DNA of 64,000 bases from JADHOX01 sp038120515 (GTDB lineage Bacteria > Pseudomonadota > Alphaproteobacteria > Rickettsiales > JABIRX01). Under the pieces are notes generated by a model. It was not told where the DNA came from and ran no database searches. It saw only the letters and a list, made by a program, of their open reading frames with translations. Location: contig JAYOLW010000001.1 of NCBI GenBank assembly GCA_038120515.1, forward strand, positions 62,001-126,000. The letters run 5' to 3'. Position 1 is the stretch's first letter; each line of letters opens with the position of its first letter. Positions 43,132 to 51,653 of this stretch are shown piece by piece. The position numbers and the translations under genes were made by a program.

Positions 43132-44181
43132 ATGGAAAATCATCAGGAGGTTCTTAATAAAATTCTTTCATGTGCGAAAAAAGATGGTGTTTCAGATATT
43201 CATATCACACCCAATCAGCCTGTTAGAGTTCGTTTAAATGGTGAATTAGTAGCTGTCGGTTCATCAATTTTATCAGTTGAAGATCTTGAAAAAATTATTG
43301 CTCTTACAATGCCAACTAATGCAGATTTTGATTTTTTTAAACAACATTGGGAGTTTGATTATTCATACAGCTTTGGAGATTATTGCCGTTTTCGAGTAAA
43401 CGCATTTTGTAATATTTCAGGATCTTGTGCGGTTTTTAGGAAAATACCTGCCAAAATACCAGAATTATCAACTTTAAATGCTCCAGAGATTGTTAATGAT
43501 CTTGTGAATTTGGCTCAAGGTCTTGTTTTGGTTACTGGTCCAACTGGATCGGGAAAATCAACTACTCTTGCGGCAATGATTAACAGAATTAACCAAAATA
43601 AAAAAAAGCATATTTTAACAATCGAGGATCCAGTTGAATTTGTGTATAAATCAGATCAAAGTCTAATTAATCAGAGGCAAATTGATCATTCAACTAAGTC
43701 ATTCCCAAATGCTCTTAAAGCAGCTCTGCGTGAGGATCCTGATATAATACTGGTTGGAGAGATGCGTGATCCAGAAACGATTCAGTTGGCTTTGACAGCT
43801 GCTGAAACTGGGCATTTAGTGTTTTCAACGCTTCATACTAATAATGCTTATGAATCTATAAATCGAATTTTAGATGTGTTTCCTGCGGAAAGTAAAGGTT
43901 TAGCTACATCATTGCTATCAACTGGATTATCTGCTGTAATCTCGCAAAGATTAGTACCGCTTAAAGATGGTAATGGTAGACATCCCATTCATGAAGTTTT
44001 GATTGCAACTAATGCCGTTAGAAATTTAATCAGAGAAGGTAACATTCCGCAAATTTACTCAATGATTCAAGTTGGTAGAAATAAAGGAATGCAAACTATG
44101 TATGAAAGTGCAGAAAATGCAGTAGCAAAAGGTATTATCTCTGATGAAATCTTATCAATACTAAAACCGGCTAAAGATTAA
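43132..44181 (+). CDS. pilT: Type IV pilus retraction ATPase PilT
   Basis: A hexameric ATPase that pulls pili back for twitching motility or DNA uptake. GPTGSGKST at 136-144 is Walker A, and ILVGEMRDPETIQLALTAAETGH is the Walker B and His box in the PilT wording. The C-terminal AVRNLIREGN is the retraction-specific AIRNLIRE motif, which separates PilT from assembly ATPases. 349 residues, full length. The start is coupled to the TPR gene, and pyrB follows after four bases. Confidence 0.94.
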   Translation: MENHQEVLNKILSCAKKDGVSDIHITPNQPVRVRLNGELVAVGSSILSVEDLEKIIALTMPTNADFDFFKQHWEFDYSYSFGDYCRFRVNAFCNISGSCAVFRKIPAKIPELSTLNAPEIVNDLVNLAQGLVLVTGPTGSGKSTTLAAMINRINQNKKKHILTIEDPVEFVYKSDQSLINQRQIDHSTKSFPNALKAALREDPDIILVGEMRDPETIQLALTAAETGHLVFSTLHTNNAYESINRILDVFPAESKGLATSLLSTGLSAVISQRLVPLKDGNGRHPIHEVLIATNAVRNLIREGNIPQIYSMIQVGRNKGMQTMYESAENAVAKGIISDEILSILKPAKD

Positions 44182-44185
44182 TATT

Positions 44186-45076
44186 ATGCCTCATAACCTT
44201 ATTTCCATTGATGATCTTAGTCTTTCTGAATGTCTAAGTATTTTTAAATATGCAGAAGAGTTTAAAAAGAGCGCAAACTCGCAGGAATTACAAAATAAGA
44301 AATTAATTAATTTGTTTTTTGAGAATTCTACAAGAACTAGATCTTCTTTTGAAATTGCTGCAAAAAATATGGGAGCTGAAGTTATCAATATTGATGTTTC
44401 TACATCGGCTGTAAAAAAAGGTGAAAGTGAAATTGATACAATAAAAACCTTAACTGCAATGCATCCGGATTTTATTACAATTAGACATTCAGTAGCGGGT
44501 TTTGTTGAAAGGCTTGCAAAATATACAGATGCACATGTTGTTAATTCTGGCGATGGTGCAAGGGAGCATCCAACTCAGGCTTTGCTTGATTGTTTTACAA
44601 TTCTTCAGGAGAAGCACAGAATTGATGGATTAAAAATAGGTATATGTGGTGATATTATAAATTCAAGAGTTGCAAGATCTAATATAAAGCTTTTAATAAA
44701 AATGGGAGCTGAGATATATCTAATTGCACCTCATAGCTTGATGCCTAATAAATTAAGGATTGATAATTTGCATTTTTGTTATGATTTGAAATCAGTAATA
44801 GGAAGCCTAGATGTTTTAATGACATTAAGAATCCAAAAAGAAAGGATGAAGAATGCTGTAATTACTTCAGAAGAAGAGTATGGTAGATTCTTTGGTTTAA
44901 ATAAGGATAATTTAAAAAATGCCAAAACTGATCTTATAATCCTTCATCCTGGTCCAATTAATCGTGGAGTAGAAATTAGCGATGAAGTCGCAGATAGTAT
45001 TGCTTCTATGATTTTAAAACAAGTCGCAAATGGTATTGTTATTAGACAATCAGTTCTTAAGTTTTTAAATAATTGA
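44186..45076 (+). CDS. pyrB: Aspartate carbamoyltransferase catalytic subunit
   Basis: PyrB joins carbamoyl phosphate and aspartate, the first committed step of pyrimidine synthesis. FFENSTRTRSSFE holds the carbamoyl-phosphate motif STRTR, DGAREHPTQALLD is the HPTQ block, and HPGPINRGVEI is the aspartate-loop end. 296 residues, normal. No regulatory pyrI is present beside it. It sits directly behind pilT in an apparent three-gene unit. Confidence 0.95.
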   Translation: MPHNLISIDDLSLSECLSIFKYAEEFKKSANSQELQNKKLINLFFENSTRTRSSFEIAAKNMGAEVINIDVSTSAVKKGESEIDTIKTLTAMHPDFITIRHSVAGFVERLAKYTDAHVVNSGDGAREHPTQALLDCFTILQEKHRIDGLKIGICGDIINSRVARSNIKLLIKMGAEIYLIAPHSLMPNKLRIDNLHFCYDLKSVIGSLDVLMTLRIQKERMKNAVITSEEEYGRFFGLNKDNLKNAKTDLIILHPGPINRGVEISDEVADSIASMILKQVANGIVIRQSVLKFLNN

Positions 45077-45152
45077 TATTTCAGGATAGAAAATTTCTGG
45101 TGTTTTTTATTTATCACTTTATTTTAAATTTCTCAAAAGTTTTTAAAGTGAT

Positions 45153-48100
45153 ATGAGAGCTGCTCCTAAATTTTCAAAAAAAGTTTATGAGATTTTTACT
45201 GAAAAAGAAATCGCAAATTATTTAAGTTTGATTTCATTAAGATCTGATGAGCGTGAACAAAGAATTTCTATTAATTATATTAATGTATTAATTGAAAATT
45301 GGTCTGATCCAGACGTACAAGAATTAAAGGATTTCATTGAAAATTTTTTATATGTAAATTCTACATATAACACTGGGCAATATAAAGTCTTAGGTATTGA
45401 TAGATCTAATCAAGATCATTTAGATCGAGCATATGAGAGTTTAAATTCTTCAACTAGTGAAGATGTTTTGTTAACTAGTCATGGAGATGATTCTGGTATG
45501 GAATCTGTATTAAGTGATGATGTTAAAATTTGCTCTGTCGATTCAAAAATATGTGAAGAATCCACCAAATCTTTAACAAAAGCTCAAAAAAAACGTTTAA
45601 AGAAAAAAAAAGCACAATCTTCTAGATTAGAAGGATTGGATGCTAGGTTATGTGAGCAAGAGAAAGCAAGTTTCATTGGAGGGTTAAATGATATAGATTT
45701 TGGTGACAGTGAGGATGTTATTCAATTAAAGGCGTCATATATCGATTTAATTCTTACATATTTTAATATTACTTCTAGTTCTGCTGTAAAATTAAATCCG
45801 AAATTTACTATGATACCTTTTGCTGTTAGAATTCAAATTATTGAAAAACTTACGGATTCGAAATTACTTAATTTAGAACCAAAAGCAATCGGAGCTTTAT
45901 TGTTTGGACTAGTTCCAGAAATTTTAATAAAGGAGAAGCAAAAATTGACTGAGGTTATGAGTTCAAGTTTTGTTAATTATACTAAATCGGTTGATCAGTA
46001 TTTAATTTATCAGTTAAATTTGTTAATAAGCAAAAATATTGTAACTAGTAAAAATTGCTTAGAATGGTTATATCATTTTCAATTATACGTCTCTGAAATA
46101 GATAAATTCCAGATTTTTACTTCAAGTTTGTTTCAAAATAATAAGGTTAGCTTAGCTAATTGTAATTGTTGGTTAAAAGGATCTCGAGAAATTAATAAAG
46201 GAGATAGAGAAAAATTTAAGGTTCAGATTTTTCGACATGCTTACGTCCTTGGATTTATTACTCCAGCAAATGCTCATTTATGGGTAAAAAAATTAGAATT
46301 TGATGAACGTAAATTTGTTTTTGAGTTTATTAGGAATCTTTCTGAAATGGGTAGCTTTAAATTCTCTACTCTCTCAGAATATTATGATGCTTTTACTAAA
46401 AGGCTCGATGTTACAGAATCGATAATTGCTGATATATTTATTTTTGCAATTAGAGGTGAATCCTTACCGCCCGTACATAGGAAATGGAAAAATAATCCTG
46501 ACAGAGATGAGGTTTTGTTTATTATAATGATGTTTGAGCTTCAAAAATATGCTGACAAACAACTAGAGCAAAGTATCAGAAAAATTATTTTAGATTTTGA
46601 AGGTAATAAATATCCAAAACAATTTATTGTTTCTTCAGTTGTTCAGAAGGGTTTGACAAATAAAAATTTTGTTCGTGATATAGATAAATCTATTTCTTTA
46701 ATTGATGTTGCTCAAGAAATTTGTGATTTTCTGAGTAATTTTTCAACGGATATTTCTCAAATAACAACTCTGGAATCTTCAATTAATGAACTTGATAAGA
46801 GAGGCTATATAAAACCAGATCTGATCAAAATTGTTGAAAGGTTTATTGAGGAGAATAAATCTTTTATAAATGCTTTTATGGCATTTAACTGCTCAACACC
46901 TTCATATGATATTTCTGGTAATATTGCTTTTTTAAAACTTCTGTTAGAAAACAAGTCCTATTCAAATGATTTAGCTATTGGAGAATTTGTAAAATTTATT
47001 TTTGAAATTCATCGTATTTATGATTATAAATCTATATGTGAGGCTTTGAATTTAGATTCAGATTTAGAATTAAAAAAACTATTTATTTTTAATTTTATTC
47101 AACAAGGCATTTTACTTAACGAAATAACTGTTGATAATTTTAGCTATTATTTTGATATCGCAATTGAAAATTTATCAACTTTTGATCAAGTTTCGTCCTT
47201 ATATGATAGAATCATAATTTCACTTATTAATACAAATGGTATTTCAGTTGCTGATCTTAAAGAGTGGTATCATTTATTAGTTACTGAATTTAGTAAAGTA
47301 AGATTCTCTCGAGATAGTACTGGTGCAATGGATGCTTCAGATTTATTTAATCATATTGATAGTTTTGAGGCTTTTTATGAAACTGTTATGGATAATCTAT
47401 TATCCATACATAATTATACAATTTATGAAGATGCTAAGCCAGCACTTAGGCTATTGATGTTGGATTCAGATTTTATTTTCTCTGATGCTAAATATTATTT
47501 AGACAGATTATTTAAAGCTAGTTTTTATGAATCATTTTTATTTGAATCTGAAGAAACTGATCATTTGTTGGAATTGGATAAATTTCTTAAGAGTAAATCT
47601 GCTAATGATTTATCTAGAATTGTTGAAGGTCTAAATCAAATTAGTAAAGCTGAATTTCTGTCATTAATTGAGAAAAATTTACATTATAATTTTGCTGATA
47701 AAAAAGCCAAAAAACCTGCTGCTAAAAAGAAGTCAAAATCTACAAATACTAAGTTTGATTTTTTTGACTTATGGCACAGAAGTTTGTTTTTGATTCAAAT
47801 ACAACAATATTTAAGCATTTCTGATGGTCTTTCGAGAGATGATATAAATCAATTGTTCTTGAAGCAGGCTTTTATTAAAGGATTCGTTACCTTGTTTGAG
47901 CCAAATCTTGAAAAGCTTTATCTGAGACTTGATTTTTCAAAACGCGAAATTTTTAATATGATTTCAAAAAATTTGCTTGAAGATCCGAGCCTAACATTTT
48001 TGAGTTTTTCACAATGTCAAGATAAAATAATGGAAGGTTTGAGTTCAGAACATGATTCTGTTGCAAATGCTAATGCATTATATCAGGAGCAGCAAATTGC

Positions 48101-48407
48101 TTTTTTTAAAACGGTAAAAGATTATGATGATGTTAGCTTTGCGAAAAGAATAAGCCTATTTGCAAATGTAAAAGATTTTATCGATGATGTTTTAGCTCAG
48201 AATAAAATGTTAAAAATATTATTTATATTACCTGATAATGATTTACCAGAATCTTTTACTCAAATCGATGTAAAAAGGATAAGTGAGTTCTTTGAGGGAT
48301 TTCTTACTAAAAACCCTAATATTACATTAAATGAATTGAAAACACATGATTTCCACGTGTTAAACAGAATAATTTCCGTAAAGGACAAATCATGCTTAAT
48401 ATCTTAA
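45153..48407 (+). CDS. Giant solenoid protein A with ~36-residue repeats, 1084 residues
   Basis: I recognise no family. The protein is helical with a repeating unit of 35-37 residues marked by a Val/Ile-Thr/Ser-x-x-Asn-x-x-x-Trp signature: IVTSKNCLEW, VSLANCNCW, ITPANAHLW, and weaker later copies such as ISVADLKEW. An acidic low-complexity region (about 95-140) leads to a very basic patch KAQKKRLKKKKAQ at 143-155, and a second patch KKAKKPAAKKKSK lies near 850-865. There is no signal peptide. The next gene is a paralogue 12 bases on. A binding scaffold or secreted effector is a guess. Confidence 0.7.
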   Translation: MRAAPKFSKKVYEIFTEKEIANYLSLISLRSDEREQRISINYINVLIENWSDPDVQELKDFIENFLYVNSTYNTGQYKVLGIDRSNQDHLDRAYESLNSSTSEDVLLTSHGDDSGMESVLSDDVKICSVDSKICEESTKSLTKAQKKRLKKKKAQSSRLEGLDARLCEQEKASFIGGLNDIDFGDSEDVIQLKASYIDLILTYFNITSSSAVKLNPKFTMIPFAVRIQIIEKLTDSKLLNLEPKAIGALLFGLVPEILIKEKQKLTEVMSSSFVNYTKSVDQYLIYQLNLLISKNIVTSKNCLEWLYHFQLYVSEIDKFQIFTSSLFQNNKVSLANCNCWLKGSREINKGDREKFKVQIFRHAYVLGFITPANAHLWVKKLEFDERKFVFEFIRNLSEMGSFKFSTLSEYYDAFTKRLDVTESIIADIFIFAIRGESLPPVHRKWKNNPDRDEVLFIIMMFELQKYADKQLEQSIRKIILDFEGNKYPKQFIVSSVVQKGLTNKNFVRDIDKSISLIDVAQEICDFLSNFSTDISQITTLESSINELDKRGYIKPDLIKIVERFIEENKSFINAFMAFNCSTPSYDISGNIAFLKLLLENKSYSNDLAIGEFVKFIFEIHRIYDYKSICEALNLDSDLELKKLFIFNFIQQGILLNEITVDNFSYYFDIAIENLSTFDQVSSLYDRIIISLINTNGISVADLKEWYHLLVTEFSKVRFSRDSTGAMDASDLFNHIDSFEAFYETVMDNLLSIHNYTIYEDAKPALRLLMLDSDFIFSDAKYYLDRLFKASFYESFLFESEETDHLLELDKFLKSKSANDLSRIVEGLNQISKAEFLSLIEKNLHYNFADKKAKKPAAKKKSKSTNTKFDFFDLWHRSLFLIQIQQYLSISDGLSRDDINQLFLKQAFIKGFVTLFEPNLEKLYLRLDFSKREIFNMISKNLLEDPSLTFLSFSQCQDKIMEGLSSEHDSVANANALYQEQQIAFFKTVKDYDDVSFAKRISLFANVKDFIDDVLAQNKMLKILFILPDNDLPESFTQIDVKRISEFFEGFLTKNPNITLNELKTHDFHVLNRIISVKDKSCLIS

Positions 48408-48419
48408 AGAAAAGAATAA

Positions 48420-51400
48420 ATGAGAAGAGATAATCAAGACAAACTTGACACAGAATTAGAGCAAAAAATCGAAGAGATGGGTGCGGCAATTTTTAGAATA
48501 ATTGATGAGGAAGAGTTTAAGTGTATAGAAGAGTTACAAAGTATAATAACTGAGAAAAAACCTAAAGATATTAAGGGGAACGAGGATGCTAAGGCATCAA
48601 GAATCGTTGAAGGTCAAAAATCTAGAAGTATTGCAGTTGAACTAAAGCCATTATCTGCTGTAAAAAAGAAAAAACCTAAAGATATTAAGGTGCAAGATCT
48701 TGTTCAAGTATCAAGAGAAGATGATGGATTAGGAGTCGTTAAAGAACAAAAGCTTAAGAAAGACGAAGTAACTCGAGAAGTAGTTTTATCCAAAGCTAAT
48801 AAACCAAGTTTTGACAAGGCTCAAGAACAGGGTTTTCAAGCAACAAATCCAGAAGCATTGAAATGTTCTTCAGTTGAAGAGGTTCAACAAATAGCTTCAG
48901 TAGATGTTGAAAAGCATAAGGTTAGCACAAAAGCAGAAATGAAAGCGCAACCATCTCAATTAGTAGCAAAAAAACAAAAAACAAAATCAGAAAAAATTGT
49001 TAGAGATCCAGAGGCTATTTATGCAGATTTTAAATTATGTTTATTATCATGTTTTGAAAAAAAAATTACTAAGATATCAGCAATAACAGAATTTAAAGAA
49101 ATTCCTCAGGAGATTAAATTTAAAATTTTTGATGAGGTTTTAGATGAGGTTAGTGCTGTAAATCTTGCTACATTATCTGATTTTTCTTTGCGAATTGTAA
49201 AATTGCAAAAATTACTAATCATTGATTTAGATGAGTATATAAATAAGACTTCTAATTCTCTTGAATCTCTTGCTGTTATCAAATTAGAAACTTCAAAACG
49301 AATGTTTGTTTTGTTTGATAGAGCCATAGATCATGGTTTAGTAACCTCAGCTAATGTTTCTAAATGGCATAATGAAGTATTTAGCAAATGTGAGTTTTTA
49401 TTAAGGGATTATCAAGATTTTTTTCATATTCTATTTTTGAAACAACATATCACTCATCTAAATTTTGCCGAATGGTTTAAGACTCTGACAAAAAATACAA
49501 AACTAACACAGCATTTTGTAATCGATGCATTGTTTCCAGCAATGTTTGAACTTAACCTATCCGATACTCATAAAGCTGAAAGTTGGTTTAATGCATTTAA
49601 AAGTTATGATAAATTAGATCATGAATATCTGTTGTTATTATTTTCACAATTTCTATATCAAAGTCAGCATATAAAAATTATAAATGCTAAATTTTTACTA
49701 GAAAGGTTTGAAAAATATGATTTTTCACTTCCTGTTGATATTGGTAATAAAATTCTTGCTAGGCTTGGAATAGATTACAAATCTGATGATATTTTATTAA
49801 TAGATGAGGTTTACCAAGAGATAATCATAGAAAAATTAAGACAAAATCCTAGCTGTTCTAAATGGGTGGAGATTATAAGCGATGATACTTGTGCTCAGCT
49901 TGTAAATGGAATATTGATTAAATTTTTTGAAATTGAGCAAGTTACTTTTGCAAATTTTATTGATAAGTTTATTGCAAATGAAGCTTTAGCATTAAGAATA
50001 CAGCATGCTTATTATTGTTTGGCTGCTTGTTTTAAGGCAGAGAGTATTGATGAATCGTCTAATTTTATGATTGCTACAATTTTAAACAAAATTGACGTTC
50101 ATTATAAAACGATTATTTTTTCATATTTTCTTGTTAATGGCTTTAAAAAAGAACAAAATCCGGAGTTGTTTTATCCGCAAATAAAACTTTTGGCTGACAT
50201 AGTTTATTTATTAAAATCTGATAATAAAACCCATGAATTTGAACTTTATAAAAAAGTGATTCTGAAATTAAATTATTATGGATTTAATAAAGGAATTTTA
50301 AATAAATCTAATCTTGCTGAATGGTTAGATACTGTGAAAAAATGTGAATTTGATTACTTTTTTTTCGTCACAATGTTTCATGATAGTTTTATTGGCATTT
50401 GTGAAAATTCCAAAAACTATAAAGTTAATGATGTCATGGATTTCCAAAATTTATTCTCGCAGAATATTTTTATACCCAAAATCCTCGATGATGAATTAAG
50501 CAAGGTTTCATCTCGAAAAACTTTGCGGGAGAGGTTTTGTGATGAGGATGTTAGCAAGATTTTATTTTTTAACAAATGTCATTTTCACATCGATGTGTTT
50601 TTTAATAATTTGGCAATTAAGCTTTTAAAGGAAGTTAAAAAAATTGATGTATCGGATAAGGCCATTCTATTTCAGGCCTTAAAAATAGTTAGACACGAAT
50701 ATGATCTTCCAGTATCTCTTATTCATATGAGAGTAGCTCAAGTTGTGGATTTTTTATCTAAGCAATCATCTGGCATAGATATTCGAGAACAAAGTCAATT
50801 AGATTTGCAAATTGACAAGCTGAAAAGTTTTTTGTTTGCACAAAATAAGGTACCTTTTCCGCAATTGTTAACAGCAGTAATACGGATTGGTTCAAAGAGA
50901 ATAACTGATGTTTTATCAGAAGGTTGCGAGAACTATTTTAGAGAAAACAATAGCTTAAATGCATTGATAAAATTGATGCAAAATCAAAGATTAATAACTG
51001 TCGTATGCAGTGCAGATCATAGTGATGATTGCACAATGAAAAATCTTATAATTGGTCAAGCGTTCCATGCTGGAATTATTAAAGCTGACAAACATAGTTT
51101 TGCTCAGTTATTTCAGGGCTTTAATTTTGAGTATGATTTTGTTATGGAATGTTTTTTTAAGAATGCGCTTTCAAATGGCAGTTTTAAATTACAAAATATA
51201 TCAAAATGGATTGATTTCTTTGCCGATAATTTACCTAATGAGTTTTTTGAATCAGCTGTTTTAGAGCCTGATTCTTCATTACAAAATATCGATAAAAGGT
51301 TATATTATTTATATAATTTGGTTATTGAGTATTTGATAAAAATAAAAACTCAATCATCTGAAATTGAACTTCCAGATAAATTAGTCTCAAGTAAAATGGA

Positions 51401-51632
51401 GTTTCAAATTTTAATGTTAAAACATCTATTAGATGAAACAAATAGTAGTTTTCTTTTCCAATTAGATAATTCAATAATCTTTTCTATGGTTACTGATATC
51501 TTCCAAGATGATGAAATTTCATTAGAAAATATTAATGAGAAATTTGATAAAATAGCATTTGAATATTACGAACATAGACAACCCGGTCTGTTAGCATCTG
51601 CATCAATTGATATATCAAGTTGTCCTTTTTAG
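48420..51632 (+). CDS. Giant solenoid protein B with ~36-residue repeats, 1070 residues
   Basis: Paralogue of the preceding gene and also of no recognised family. The first 200 residues are charged, Lys/Glu/Gln-rich and probably disordered, with KKPKDIK twice. From about 200 the repeat returns: LVTSANVSKW, ITHLNFAEW 36 residues later, LSDTHKAESW another 36 on, then looser copies to the C-terminus (ILNKSNLAEW, FKLQNISKW). No signal peptide or membrane helix. The two genes are surely co-transcribed. They look like binding solenoids of pentatricopeptide-like length, with a different signature. Confidence 0.7.
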   Translation: MRRDNQDKLDTELEQKIEEMGAAIFRIIDEEEFKCIEELQSIITEKKPKDIKGNEDAKASRIVEGQKSRSIAVELKPLSAVKKKKPKDIKVQDLVQVSREDDGLGVVKEQKLKKDEVTREVVLSKANKPSFDKAQEQGFQATNPEALKCSSVEEVQQIASVDVEKHKVSTKAEMKAQPSQLVAKKQKTKSEKIVRDPEAIYADFKLCLLSCFEKKITKISAITEFKEIPQEIKFKIFDEVLDEVSAVNLATLSDFSLRIVKLQKLLIIDLDEYINKTSNSLESLAVIKLETSKRMFVLFDRAIDHGLVTSANVSKWHNEVFSKCEFLLRDYQDFFHILFLKQHITHLNFAEWFKTLTKNTKLTQHFVIDALFPAMFELNLSDTHKAESWFNAFKSYDKLDHEYLLLLFSQFLYQSQHIKIINAKFLLERFEKYDFSLPVDIGNKILARLGIDYKSDDILLIDEVYQEIIIEKLRQNPSCSKWVEIISDDTCAQLVNGILIKFFEIEQVTFANFIDKFIANEALALRIQHAYYCLAACFKAESIDESSNFMIATILNKIDVHYKTIIFSYFLVNGFKKEQNPELFYPQIKLLADIVYLLKSDNKTHEFELYKKVILKLNYYGFNKGILNKSNLAEWLDTVKKCEFDYFFFVTMFHDSFIGICENSKNYKVNDVMDFQNLFSQNIFIPKILDDELSKVSSRKTLRERFCDEDVSKILFFNKCHFHIDVFFNNLAIKLLKEVKKIDVSDKAILFQALKIVRHEYDLPVSLIHMRVAQVVDFLSKQSSGIDIREQSQLDLQIDKLKSFLFAQNKVPFPQLLTAVIRIGSKRITDVLSEGCENYFRENNSLNALIKLMQNQRLITVVCSADHSDDCTMKNLIIGQAFHAGIIKADKHSFAQLFQGFNFEYDFVMECFFKNALSNGSFKLQNISKWIDFFADNLPNEFFESAVLEPDSSLQNIDKRLYYLYNLVIEYLIKIKTQSSEIELPDKLVSSKMEFQILMLKHLLDETNSSFLFQLDNSIIFSMVTDIFQDDEISLENINEKFDKIAFEYYEHRQPGLLASASIDISSCPF

Positions 51633-51653
51633 TTCTAGACTTTTCCTAATAAT

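Noticed and set aside
45153..51632. Assignment of the giant solenoids to pentatricopeptide repeat proteins
   Set aside because: The period is similar, but the conserved Asn and Trp do not match the PPR consensus. I therefore leave the family open.
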